Below the pieces are notes generated by a model that saw nothing but the letters and a program-made list of their open reading frames with translations, was not told the origin of the DNA and ran no database searches. This document shows, piece by piece, positions 54,919-63,398 of a stretch of DNA of 64,000 nt (its first letter is position 1; each line of letters opens with the position of its first letter). Position numbers and translations under genes: made by a program. Origin of the DNA: Chloroflexota bacterium (lineage in GTDB: Bacteria; Chloroflexota; Anaerolineae; B4-G1; DUEL01); the NCBI GenBank assembly GCA_014874475.1, contig JADBJJ010000029.1:62001-126000 (forward strand), in the 5' to 3' direction.

Positions 54919-55602
54919 CTACAGGGTGATGCTCTCCCCTGGCCTGAGCACCACCGGCTCGGCAGAGGTCTCCGTGCGCACCCGCTCAGCCCAGGCGCGG
55001 GGGTCCTGACGGATAATGTCAAAGGTGTCGTAGTGGATGGGGATCACTTTGCGAGGCGTCAGCAGTTTCACCGCTCGCAGTGCATCGTCCGGGCCCATGG
55101 TGAAGTTATCGCCGATGGGCAGGACTGCCAGGTCTACCCCTTCCTCGCCGATGAGTTTCATATCGTAGAAGAGGCCGGTATCGCAGGCCAGGTAGATATG
55201 GGGGCCCGCCGCCGTCCTGATGAAAAAGCCGCAGGGGTTGCCGCCGTAGGAGCCGTCGGGGAGGGCAGAGCCGTGATGGGCGGTAGTCAGTTTGAGGTAA
55301 CCGAACGGGTACGGGAAGCCACCGCCGATGTGATGGGGGTGGACGTAAGCATAGCCCTGGGCTTGGAACCAGTTGCAGATTTCAAAGTTGCTGATGACGG
55401 TGGCCCCGGTACGACGGGCGATCTCCAGCGCATCTCCCACGTGGTCACCGTGGCCGTGAGAGACCAGGATGTAGTCGGGCTGGAGGGCGTCCGGGGATGC
55501 GGCCGCCAGGGGGTTGCCTGTGAGGAAAGGGTCTACCAGCAGATGATGAGGCCCTATCTCTATGCCGATGCAGGCATGACCGTACCAGGTGACTTTGACC
55601 AT
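54919..55602 (-). CDS. UPF0173 metal-dependent hydrolase (metallo-beta-lactamase fold)
   Basis: 227 residues. VSHGHGDHVGDA is the HxHxDH zinc motif; later ligands lie in TTAHHGSA, ACDTGLFYDM and IPIHYDTFD. This is the compact UPF0173 family, commonly annotated UlaG-like. The substrate is unknown. AAAGGAGG precedes ATG 55602. Confidence 0.9.
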   Translation of the reverse strand: MVKVTWYGHACIGIEIGPHHLLVDPFLTGNPLAAASPDALQPDYILVSHGHGDHVGDALEIARRTGATVISNFEICNWFQAQGYAYVHPHHIGGGFPYPFGYLKLTTAHHGSALPDGSYGGNPCGFFIRTAAGPHIYLACDTGLFYDMKLIGEEGVDLAVLPIGDNFTMGPDDALRAVKLLTPRKVIPIHYDTFDIIRQDPRAWAERVRTETSAEPVVLRPGESITL

Positions 55603-55646
55603 AGTACCTCCTTTTGCAGTAACGGGTAAGGACGTTTAACAATTGG

Positions 55647-56117
55647 TTACGACGCTTTCGGAGGCCGCCCGCTCTCCTCCGGCTCAATGCGGACGTGCAC
55701 GGAGACAATCCGGTCGCTGCTGAGGCGGACCTGTACGGTGTGGTCGCCCAGTTCGCGCAGGGGGTCAGCCAGGATTTTGCGCCGGTCAAAGGGCATCTTC
55801 AGTTCCCGCTCCAGCGCCTCCGCGATGTCGGCGGGGGTAATGGAACCATAGAGGCGACCGGTCGGGCCGGCCTTGGCCTGGAAGGTCAGCGTCAATTGCT
55901 CCATCCGTTCCGCCAGCGCCGCGAGCCGCTGCACCTGACGGGTCGCCTGCGCCACCCTGGTCTGCTTCTGCTCCTGCGCCATGCGGATTCTCCCTTCAGT
56001 GGCCGGGACAGCCAGCCCACGGGGAATCAAATAATTGCGGGCATAGCCCTCGGCAACCTCCTTCACGTCGCCCGCGCGCCCCAGATTGGGAACATCTTGA
56101 GTCAATACAACCTTCAT
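55647..56117 (-). CDS. rplI: 50S ribosomal protein bL9
   Basis: 156 residues starting MKVVLTQDVPNLGRAGD, with the N-terminal domain (VAEGYARNYLIPRGLA), the long connecting helix and the C-terminal domain (AKAGPTGRLYGSITPADIAEAL). ATG 56117 has GGAGGG seven nucleotides upstream; a GTG two codons earlier is too close to it. The usual neighbours rpsF, ssb and rpsR are absent. Confidence 0.96.
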   Translation of the reverse strand: MKVVLTQDVPNLGRAGDVKEVAEGYARNYLIPRGLAVPATEGRIRMAQEQKQTRVAQATRQVQRLAALAERMEQLTLTFQAKAGPTGRLYGSITPADIAEALERELKMPFDRRKILADPLRELGDHTVQVRLSSDRIVSVHVRIEPEESGRPPKAS

Positions 56118-56192
56118 CTTCACCCTCCGTCAGGACAGTCGTCAGATGAACCCGCCGACCTGTGGTGCGGTCTGTCGTCTGTGGTCTATCAT

Positions 56193-56552
56193 CTACTGCT
56201 CCAGGACGACATCCACCGCCTGCGGCCCACGCCCAGTGGGCTGGATCCGGTACCGGACCCGTGCTTTATCGGGAATGGTCTCCGACGTACCTGGAGCCAG
56301 GCCGCTCCGGTGGAAGAATATCTCATTCCCGCTGCGCTGGATGATAAACCCGTACCCTTTTTCCGGGTCGTACCACTTAACAACGCCCTCGTGGGGGCCT
56401 GGTGTCATCTCATGGGCCCGCAGACAGTCCGGGCAGAGGGAGGGTGGGGTCAGTTCAAAGCCCAGCCCGGCCAATCGCCGCTGTTCCTCCACGGTAAAGA
56501 CAAACTGCCGGCCGCATTGGGAGCAGGATGCCCAGGTATCCCGGTATGGCAT
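56193..56552 (-). CDS. zinc-ribbon plus cold-shock domain protein
   Basis: 119 residues. Residues 9-47 form a zinc ribbon (CSQCGRQFVF ... CPDCLRAH). Residues 55-118 are a cold-shock domain with GVVKWYDPEKGYGFI and NEIFFHRSGL, the RNP motifs that bind single-stranded nucleic acid. Probably an RNA chaperone or regulator. AGGAGG precedes ATG 56552. Confidence 0.88.
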   Translation of the reverse strand: MPYRDTWASCSQCGRQFVFTVEEQRRLAGLGFELTPPSLCPDCLRAHEMTPGPHEGVVKWYDPEKGYGFIIQRSGNEIFFHRSGLAPGTSETIPDKARVRYRIQPTGRGPQAVDVVLEQ

Positions 56553-56610
56553 GTAAGACCTCCTGGGGTGGAAAGTGAAACGTGAAACGTGAGACGTGAG
56601 ACGGATGGGA

Positions 56611-57894
56611 TTAGGTGGGGCGGGGCGGTTGACCGACCCGGGGTTCGGGTAGCCCCCGGGACCACCACCAGGCCAGCAGGCAGAGAAAGGCCGAAAGGCC
56701 AAATAGCCCGGTATACCCCAGCAAGTCCACCACCAGCCCGCCGAATCCAGAAATCAGGACGACGATGCCAATCAGTGTGTTGGAAAGCCCCAGATACAGG
56801 GAACGCTCCGTCTCGGGCACCAGTTCCAACAGAAAGTTGCTGCCCACTAGCATAGAGGCGGGCGCCAGCGCACCGTTCAAGAGAAAGATGGGAAGGGCCA
56901 GGTAAGGTAACCATGGGCCTCGGCTGGGGGAGGTGGCTACCCACCCCGCCAGCGCCAGCGCCAACAGAGCAGTCAAGGCACTTCCCAGCGAGAGCCACAA
57001 TGTCACCAGACGGTTTCCCTTTCGGTCGCCCAGAGAGCCCCAGGGGAGGTTGGCCAGCAACCCGGCACCGACCCGGACAGCCACGTAGATGCCGACCATC
57101 CCCTCCGGGGCACCCAGGACGTTCCGGGCATAGACGCCGTAGAAGGGGAGCGCAATGCCCGCCAGCCCCAACGCCGTCCGCATCCCCATGTATCGCCGGA
57201 AGACGGCATCTGTCCGCAGGAGTTGCCGGGCCCGCCGCAGTTGCTGTCTCAGTGTCGGTGTGTGAGAGACGGCTGTGCCCGGCGGCTCCCGGATAATGAT
57301 AAAGGCCAGCATAGCCGGTATGATGACAGCAGTGTAAACTACAAAGAGCAGAGCATGGCCCCGGGGGAAGGCGAAGCGGTTGAGCACCTCCTGCGTCACC
57401 ACACCGGCCCCCAAGCCCAGCAGGCCTCCCGTCAGCATCCTCCAGGCGAAGAAACTGCCCCGCCGGTTGGCCGGGATCGTCTTCGCCACCACCTCAAAGA
57501 AGCCCAGTCCTCCCAGCCCCGCCGCCAGCCGAGCCACGCCGTACAAAATGAAAAAAGTGACCAGCAGAAGGGCAGGGTCACCCACCAGCCAGACGGCCAC
57601 CGCCACCAGGGACCACGAGATGGCCCGGACCACAGCGGCCAGGGTGTAACTGAGCATCTTGCGGGGCATCCGCTGGACCAGGCCAGCGATGAAGACCTGC
57701 GGGAGAAACCATCCGGCGTCTCCCAGCGGAGCCACCAGCCCCACAAGCAGGTTGGACGAGGTCAACCGGCTGACAAACCAGGTCAGCACCAGCGGGGGGT
57801 CAATCAGCCGTTCGGCGAACTCAAAGAGCGCGCCGTTCACTACCCCCAGGATGAAACTACGGCGGATTTCCCGTTGGGGCAGGTGGACGGTCAT
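56611..57894 (-). CDS. major facilitator superfamily transporter
   Basis: 427 residues with about 12 hydrophobic helices and MFS loop motifs (GSLGDRKGNRLVTLW at the second-half repeat; FIAGLVQRMPRKML in the first). It resembles efflux-type MFS proteins; the substrate cannot be inferred. ATG 57894 overlaps the stop of the XdhC gene (ATGA), so the two are translationally coupled. Confidence 0.85.
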   Translation of the reverse strand: MTVHLPQREIRRSFILGVVNGALFEFAERLIDPPLVLTWFVSRLTSSNLLVGLVAPLGDAGWFLPQVFIAGLVQRMPRKMLSYTLAAVVRAISWSLVAVAVWLVGDPALLLVTFFILYGVARLAAGLGGLGFFEVVAKTIPANRRGSFFAWRMLTGGLLGLGAGVVTQEVLNRFAFPRGHALLFVVYTAVIIPAMLAFIIIREPPGTAVSHTPTLRQQLRRARQLLRTDAVFRRYMGMRTALGLAGIALPFYGVYARNVLGAPEGMVGIYVAVRVGAGLLANLPWGSLGDRKGNRLVTLWLSLGSALTALLALALAGWVATSPSRGPWLPYLALPIFLLNGALAPASMLVGSNFLLELVPETERSLYLGLSNTLIGIVVLISGFGGLVVDLLGYTGLFGLSAFLCLLAWWWSRGLPEPRVGQPPRPT

Positions 57895-58685
57895 AGGGAC
57901 GGTGCTTTTCCCCGCTGGACGGCGATCACTTCGGCCAGGATGCTGATAGCAATTTCGCGAGGGGTCTCGGCGCCAATATCCAGCCCGATGGGCGTGTGAA
58001 TTCGTTCCAGCCACTCGGGCGGGACCCCCAGTTCCTGCGCCTGCTGGAAGGTCAGCGCGGTGCGGCGACGGCTTCCCACCAGCCCCACATAGGCCGGGGA
58101 GCGCTGTGCCAGTACGGCCAGCACTGCCGCATCGCTGGTGTGGTGGGAAGTGACCATCACCACGTAGGTCTGGCCATCTACCGGAAAGCGCGCCACCTCT
58201 TCGGCCAGATCGCCGGTAATGCATTGTTCTGCCCACGGGAACCGCTCCGGCGTCGCCAGGCCAGGCCGTTCGTCCATCACAACGATGCGGTAGCCGAGGA
58301 AGGCGCCCAGTTCAGCCACCGCCTGTCCCAGATGACCGGCGCCCAGGATGAGCAGCGTGGGCCGGAGCGGGAGGACCTCAATGAGGATGCGCACATCTCC
58401 GCCGCAAATACCTGGATCGCCGCGCTCCGGGTCCCGCAGGCGGTAGTGGACTTCCCGGGAGCGGCCTTCAGCGATGGCGGCCCGGGCCTCCTCCATCACC
58501 CGGGCCTCCACGCCGCCTCCACCGACGGTACCCACCGTCGTCCCGTCGGCCAGGACGAGCATTTTGGCCCCTGCGCCCCGCGGGGCTGAACCGCCCACTT
58601 CCACCACCGTCGCCACAGCGGCGGGCTTCCCCGCGCGCAGGGCGTCCAGAATGGCCTGATAGACTCGCTCCAGTTCTTCGTACAT
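57891..58685 (-). CDS. XdhC/CoxI-family molybdenum cofactor-related protein
   Basis: 264 residues. The N-terminal XdhC/CoxI domain (VATVVEVGGSAPRGAGAKML, GGGVEARVMEEA) and C-terminal XdhC Rossmann domain (LLILGAGHLGQAVAELGAFLG; IHTPIGLDIGAETPREIAISI) are complete. XdhC proteins deliver or sulfurate Mo cofactor for xanthine dehydrogenase and CO dehydrogenase-type enzymes. No such enzyme is in this window. Coupled to the MFS gene. Confidence 0.9.
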   Translation of the reverse strand: MYEELERVYQAILDALRAGKPAAVATVVEVGGSAPRGAGAKMLVLADGTTVGTVGGGGVEARVMEEARAAIAEGRSREVHYRLRDPERGDPGICGGDVRILIEVLPLRPTLLILGAGHLGQAVAELGAFLGYRIVVMDERPGLATPERFPWAEQCITGDLAEEVARFPVDGQTYVVMVTSHHTSDAAVLAVLAQRSPAYVGLVGSRRRTALTFQQAQELGVPPEWLERIHTPIGLDIGAETPREIAISILAEVIAVQRGKAPSL

Positions 58686-58763
58686 AGAAATCTACCTACC
58701 ACCGAGGCACAAAAATGATGGTCTATTTTTCTCCGTGTCGTGGGAAATATACCAGTTTGCGCC

Positions 58764-59888
58764 CTACCTCAGCCCCAGCAAGCGGGCCAGGGCACTTCGG
58801 TGAGGGGCGATAACGCCCTCCGGGCAGACCTCCGCACAACACATACAGCCGATGCACTGGTCCAGGTGGAAAAGGGGTGGGCGACCGGCCGTGATGGCCT
58901 CCCGAGGGCAGGCCTCGGCACAGCGCCCGCAACCTGCGCAGTCCGCCGGGGCCGTCAGACGGGGGCGGACCCGCGTGACTCGCTGCAGCGGCGCCGACAC
59001 CCACCCCGGCAGCGGCACCCGCAGGACACGCTGAACCACCGGCAACCGGACCGGGCCGAAATTCAGGACCCGCCGGTCGCCAACCACTTCTATTTCCTCC
59101 AGGTCGTCAACCCCCAGCCCGCGCACAGCCGCCTCCCGCAGGTGAAAGACCTCGCCCGGACGGCAGCCCATCGCCCGGCTGAGCACCGTATCCAGTGCCA
59201 CTGGGTCCGCCGAGGCCGCCAGACAGCCGTAGGCCCGCGGTGTCCCCCCGGCGCCGGGACCGTTCCCCTCCTGCCCGATCACCCCGTCCATAATCGCCAG
59301 CCCCGGCCGGATCAGTTCCAGAATGTCCACCAGCGCCCGGCTGAAATCGGGGACAGCGGGAGCCCGGAAGTGAACCTCTCGCTTGCGGGTTCCGGGGATG
59401 GCCCCGAAGAGATTTTTGACCGCGCCGGTGTAGAGAGTGAGCGTATGGGTCTTCAGTTTGGGCAGGGTGATGACCAAGTCGGCCGCGAAGAGAGGTCGGG
59501 CGATGAAATAGTCCTGCCCGCGCAGGGTACGCCATTCCGCGCCCTCAAAGGGGACCAGGCGCGCGCTCGTCGCCGCCGCCACATCCGCCATGCCGGTCCG
59601 CCGCCAGAAGGATTCGGAGTCTCGGATCGGGCCGGCGGGCGAATCGCCGATCCACACTTCGCCCCCAGCCTCCTGCACCATCTCAGCGACGGCACGGACG
59701 ACAGTCGGGTGGGTGGTGACGGCGCGGTCCAGGGGGAACGGAGCAATGAGATTGGGCTTCAGGAGCACCCGCATGCCGGGCCGAACGAAGCGGCCCATGC
59801 CACCCAGTGGTGCCACTGCTGCTTCCAGTGCCCGACGGACGGCCTCGGGGTCGTAGGTTTCGCATGCCACAACAGAAACGACCGTCAT
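58764..59888 (-). CDS. DUF362 protein with C-terminal 2x4Fe-4S ferredoxin domain
   Basis: 374 residues. The DUF362 domain (about 10-290) includes VLLKPNLIAPFP, VITLPKLKTHTLTLYTGAVK and AIMDGVIGQEGNGPGAGG. The C-terminal clusters are CAGCGRCAEACPREAI and CIGCMCCAEVCPEGVI. Function is unknown; it is probably an electron-transfer or iron-sulfur protein of anaerobes. ATG 59888 is preferred (AGGA at good spacing) over ATG 59897. A good promoter lies just upstream. Confidence 0.87.
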   Translation of the reverse strand: MTVVSVVACETYDPEAVRRALEAAVAPLGGMGRFVRPGMRVLLKPNLIAPFPLDRAVTTHPTVVRAVAEMVQEAGGEVWIGDSPAGPIRDSESFWRRTGMADVAAATSARLVPFEGAEWRTLRGQDYFIARPLFAADLVITLPKLKTHTLTLYTGAVKNLFGAIPGTRKREVHFRAPAVPDFSRALVDILELIRPGLAIMDGVIGQEGNGPGAGGTPRAYGCLAASADPVALDTVLSRAMGCRPGEVFHLREAAVRGLGVDDLEEIEVVGDRRVLNFGPVRLPVVQRVLRVPLPGWVSAPLQRVTRVRPRLTAPADCAGCGRCAEACPREAITAGRPPLFHLDQCIGCMCCAEVCPEGVIAPHRSALARLLGLR

Positions 59889-59922
59889 CTCGCACATCCT
59901 GCTGGTTGTATGACTGTAAAGA

Positions 59923-59951
59923 ATTATACAACGTTCTGCCGGATTGCTCAA
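59923..59951 (-). promoter_or_regulatory. sigma-70 promoter of the DUF362 gene
   Basis: On the minus strand TTGAGC (59951-59946), 17-nt spacer, TATAAT (59928-59923), 35 nt before the start codon. Confidence 0.7.
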
Positions 59952-60018
59952 ACGAAATCGCGGCCCCCTCGGTAAAGGGTTACCTTTGCGGCACCGCAGC
60001 GATTTGCCCAAAAGATGA

Positions 60019-60226
60019 GGTGGGCTGGAGTGCCCAGAAGCCGGAGCGGTGGACTCGCGAACGGGACGAGGCCGCCATCCGGCAACGGCGGGAGGAGCAG
60101 TGGCCCCAGGTGAAAAAAGCCTGTGACCAGGGGTGGAGCATCGTCCTGATGGACGAAAGCGGATTTATGCTGCAGCCGATGGTACGTCGCACTTGGGCTC
60201 CCCGGGGGAAAACTCCCATCCAGTGA
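60019..60226 (+). pseudogene. IS630-type transposase remnant
   Basis: About 70 codons survive: RWTRERDEAAIRQRREEQWP and IVLMDESGFMLQPMVRRTW, ending APRGKTPIQ. The DES is the first acidic residue of the IS630/Tc1 DDE domain. N-terminal HTH and the rest of the catalytic domain are missing. No inverted repeats were found nearby. Confidence 0.75.
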
Positions 60227-60231
60227 ACACC

Positions 60232-60590
60232 AGCCCTGCTCCGCCGACCCGTTGCCCTTTCTGCGGTGGGGGCTTTTTCAAGGTGCTCCAAGTGTGTTCC
60301 AAACCCCTCCGAGACCTGGAAGAGAAAGTGGAGGCGATGCGCTATCGCTGTCTCCGTTGTCGGTGGACGTTTCAGGTCTACCCAACGGTATTTACGATGG
60401 CGGGATGAGGAGGGGAAGAGGATAGATGGGACGAACAACGGGGTGGAGCGGGCCATAGGATGGGAGGTGAAAGAGCGGTATCGGACAATGCGGGGTATAA
60501 GCGGACGGAGTCGGTGTTGAATGTGAGCAGCCTATTCGGAGAATTGAGGAGAGGGAAGATTTTCTTGGCGGAACTGATGGCCGCATAAGA
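60232..60590 (+). pseudogene. second transposase remnant, zinc-ribbon start joined to C-terminal end
   Basis: CPFCGGGFFKVL and MRYRCLRCRWTFQVYP form a zinc-binding transposase N-terminus. A frame break then leads to NNGVERAIGWEVKERYRTMR and, after another one-base shift, GYKRTESVLNVSSLFGEL. The central catalytic domain is deleted and two frameshifts remain, so it is inactive. Confidence 0.65.
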
Positions 60591-60934
60591 AAGGGCGGTA
60601 AATGGGGAAATATTTGAAATTCAAACTCTATGCTAATTTTGGAACAATCACTGAACAAGAGGGGACGCGCACATTAACAATCCAGCGAAGAGCGCAGGAC
60701 AGGCAGCAGGAGATTGGCGAGTCTGTTCTCAGGTGTATGCGAACAGAGGCCATTCGGACTGGCCTCTCGGTCGAGGCTGAACGCCGGGTTGCCTCAGGTG
60801 CTCAACAGACGCGCACCCACGTCCACGCTTTGCGCACCCTTTCCGGATGCCCTGTCTCGCTCGCTGCCAGTGCTGCTGCCAGCATTGCGTATGGAGGACA
60901 ATACGCAACAACGCTGGAGACTTCCCATTTTCAG
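60591..60934. other. non-coding stretch between transposase remnants and tRNA-Arg
   Basis: I see no gene, repeat or promoter that can be supported. An open frame here has no coding character and runs into the tRNA. Confidence 0.5.
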
Positions 60935-61007
60935 CACCCCCGGTGGGACTCGAACCCACAGCCAGCGGCTTAGAAGGCCGCTGCTCTTCCTCTTGAGCTA
61001 CGGGGGC
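60935..61007 (-). tRNA. tRNA-Arg(UCU)
   Basis: Read on the minus strand: acceptor GCCCCCG/CGGGGGT, D-arm GCTC...GAGC, anticodon arm GCGGC-CTTCTAA-GCCGC with anticodon UCU, T-arm GTGGG-TTCGAGT-CCCAC. 73 nt, no encoded CCA. It sits next to transposase remnants. Confidence 0.95.
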
Positions 61008-61059
61008 ATCCAACGCCGATCGTCTTCACCACCAGGAACGAGCGCCGAAACCTGCGCGA

Positions 61060-61506
61060 TTACTCCGAGACCGGCTGCAACCCCTTATAGACCTCCCGGC
61101 CCGTCAGAGTCCGCAGAATGGTCTCCGCCGAGCGCCCCACCAGACCCGACAATTGGCGAGGAGTGAGCGGCACATTGCCATTGGCCAGAAGCGCCCGAAA
61201 GACGGCGTCCACCAGCGGCAGTTCCTGTTGGAGGTACCCCTCCTGATGGCTGCAGTGCTCCCGAATCAGGTGCTCCAGGCCATCCATCTGGGTCACTTCC
61301 GCCGTCTCCGGGTCTACCCAGTCAATGGTCTCAATGTCCAGATGGTTGGCAAACGCGGCCCTGTGCTCCGGGCAGAGGTGATGCCAAAGTTCCACCCGGA
61401 GGTTCCGGCCTCCCTGCTCCCACCAGCGGCGGTTAATGTGAAAAGGGGTATCTATCGTTGGTCGGATACGGCTTAAACGCTTCCCGGAAAGACTGATTTC
61501 TGCCAT
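61060..61506 (-). CDS. conserved-looking unknown protein
   Basis: 148 residues: an N-terminal region with FHINRRWWEQGGRNLRVEL, a central segment with two histidine/cysteine pairs (HHLCPEHRAAF; REHCSHQEG), and a C-terminal winged-helix-like stretch (LTPRQLSGLVGRSAETILRTL). No family recognised. ATG 61506 has AGAGG at good spacing. It follows the next gene by 9 nt, so they form one operon. Confidence 0.65.
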   Translation of the reverse strand: MAEISLSGKRLSRIRPTIDTPFHINRRWWEQGGRNLRVELWHHLCPEHRAAFANHLDIETIDWVDPETAEVTQMDGLEHLIREHCSHQEGYLQQELPLVDAVFRALLANGNVPLTPRQLSGLVGRSAETILRTLTGREVYKGLQPVSE

Positions 61507-61515
61507 TCCCAACCT

Positions 61516-63084
61516 CTACCAGCCAGGCCGTCCCCGGCTAACCCAGTAGTAATCGCCGACAAAGGTATACCGGTCATCAGTGACCAGCGTGGTCAGGATA
61601 GGACCGGGGGGCACCCGCATCACCAGGTTGACCGCGCTGTAGAGAGTGGCCGCATGCACAGTTCCCTGCGGGCTCAATTTGGCCAGTTCAGGGAAAATTT
61701 CAGCCACCACGTCTGCCAGAGAGCGACGCTCGCGCCGCACTCGCTCCTCGGCCGCATCCAGTGCGGCGGGGTCAGTAACGGCAATAACCAGCAATTCATC
61801 GTATTCGCAGGAAATCATATGGCGGCCCATCTCAAAGTGGAGAGCGCCATCTTCCACGCTGACGGCCCGTACCCACTCCCGCTTCGGGCGAGTGGGACGG
61901 CGTCGGATCAGCACCACGCCCGGTTCATCGGCCCGCCGGATTTCCACGTAGGCGCCAACGGGCAGGTCATACCGCTCGTACCACTCCCCCAGGCCGTACA
62001 CAAAACGGCGCTCCCGTACCACCCATCCGGGCATCTCCTCCCCCGTCTCCCCATCCCGGAAAGTGAAGCGGATGCGGTGCGTCCGCCCAGTCGGGCACAC
62101 CCGAGCCACCGCAGGGGAAAGGGGCAGGGTGCCAGACCGACGATGGGGATAGGTCAGCACTACCCGAACCGGCTCCTCCACCTTCGGCGGGGCAACCATA
62201 TCGGACCATTCATCGCCCAGCCAGCGCTCCAAATTGAGGAACGTCTCATCCAGCAGGCGGTGGTCGTATTCCATCTGGCGGGGGCGCAGGCGGGTGGGTG
62301 GGTCCAGAATCGGGGCCGGTTCCAGCCGCCGCAGGTACCATAAAATCTGCCCCGCCGGCCCCACCTCGTCAAACCGCTCATCCTCAAAAAGGGCATAGTT
62401 GAGGGAGAAGAGCGCCAGTTGAGGGTTGACCTCCTTCGGCATATCCAGGTAGCCAATCAGCGCCTCGGCAGGCAGGGGCCCGCCTCCCGCCTCATCCAGC
62501 ACCGCCTCCGCTACGTTCAGTTGACCTGTGGAAATCTCCACCAGCAGGTCTTTCAAGAACCATTGCTCCAAGAGGGAGACGAATCCCGGTTCTGCCTCTA
62601 ATCGGGCCACCAGCGCATTCCGGACACCCCCCCCATAACGGGCATAAAGCTTCTCCGGTGAGAGCGCGGGGCCGGGGTCCCTCTGAGGAATGTCGTTCAG
62701 TTTGTGAACAGGCAGTTCAGCCGCGAATTCTCGCATTCGGCCTTCCGGAAAAGCAACCTGAATGACCCGGAAGGGGCCCAGTTGCGGATTACGGCCATCC
62801 CGAATGCCGATAACCCGGCCCCCCATAAAGTCCAGGCTGGGGAAAAATACGGTATCTCCCACCTGATAGGAGTTCTTGGGGAGATAAAGACTCCCACTGG
62901 AAAGAACGCGAGCAATGCGCTCCTCTTCGTTGCGGCACCGGAAAGCCACCAGCGCCCGGGCCAGTTCCTCGGTGGAAAGAGGCTTTTCCTGTTCCACCAG
63001 GAGATTTTTTATGTATTCCAGGTCATCCAGCGTCGGCTGAAAGGTCTCCCAGTATGAAGGTTCCTGCGTTTTTCGTTGAATCAC
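61516..63084 (-). CDS. large unknown protein, operon partner of the previous gene
   Basis: 522 residues, soluble, with no domain I can name. Visible features: a helical N-terminus (LEYIKNLLVEQEKPLSTEEL, winged-helix-like), a beta-rich segment YQVGDTVFFPSLDFMGGRV, and a helical C-terminus (RVRRERRSLADVVAEIFPEL). The last part mentions no catalytic motif. It is probably a lineage-restricted gene. Divergent from the thiolase gene across a 314-nt gap. Confidence 0.65.
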   Translation of the reverse strand: MIQRKTQEPSYWETFQPTLDDLEYIKNLLVEQEKPLSTEELARALVAFRCRNEEERIARVLSSGSLYLPKNSYQVGDTVFFPSLDFMGGRVIGIRDGRNPQLGPFRVIQVAFPEGRMREFAAELPVHKLNDIPQRDPGPALSPEKLYARYGGGVRNALVARLEAEPGFVSLLEQWFLKDLLVEISTGQLNVAEAVLDEAGGGPLPAEALIGYLDMPKEVNPQLALFSLNYALFEDERFDEVGPAGQILWYLRRLEPAPILDPPTRLRPRQMEYDHRLLDETFLNLERWLGDEWSDMVAPPKVEEPVRVVLTYPHRRSGTLPLSPAVARVCPTGRTHRIRFTFRDGETGEEMPGWVVRERRFVYGLGEWYERYDLPVGAYVEIRRADEPGVVLIRRRPTRPKREWVRAVSVEDGALHFEMGRHMISCEYDELLVIAVTDPAALDAAEERVRRERRSLADVVAEIFPELAKLSPQGTVHAATLYSAVNLVMRVPPGPILTTLVTDDRYTFVGDYYWVSRGRPGW

Positions 63085-63186
63085 GTCTGCTGTTCCTCAA
63101 CCAATCATCGCTCTGGCAGAAATCTGTAGGGGGATTATACCAGAATTCAATCGGTTTGACAAATGAAGATGCAAGCGCATTAGGAG

Positions 63187-63215
63187 TTACACAGTTTCCC
63201 AGATTGGGGTATAAT
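63187..63215 (+). promoter_or_regulatory. sigma-70 promoter upstream of the thiolase gene
   Basis: TTACAC (63187-63192), 17-nt spacer, TATAAT (63210-63215); implies a leader of about 175 nt. TTGACA at about 63157 in the same gap lacks a good -10. No other feature is seen in the gap 63085-63398. Confidence 0.6.
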
Positions 63216-63398
63216 TGGCTTATGAATCCACCGAAATGGGACGAACTATATCAGTCTGCAGACAGGCATCTCGTGGTTTGAGGCCCAAACAGCCATTAGC
63301 GGAGATTGCGGACGGGGTGAAGATTCCGGAACCGGATAACATCCGGGATTCTGCAACGCTGTCCTGGAGGGAAAACACGTTTCACTTAAGGAGGACAC

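Noticed and set aside
60602-60973. A 123-codon frame running into the tRNA
   Set aside because: It ends in a tRNA read as protein and has no SD or family.
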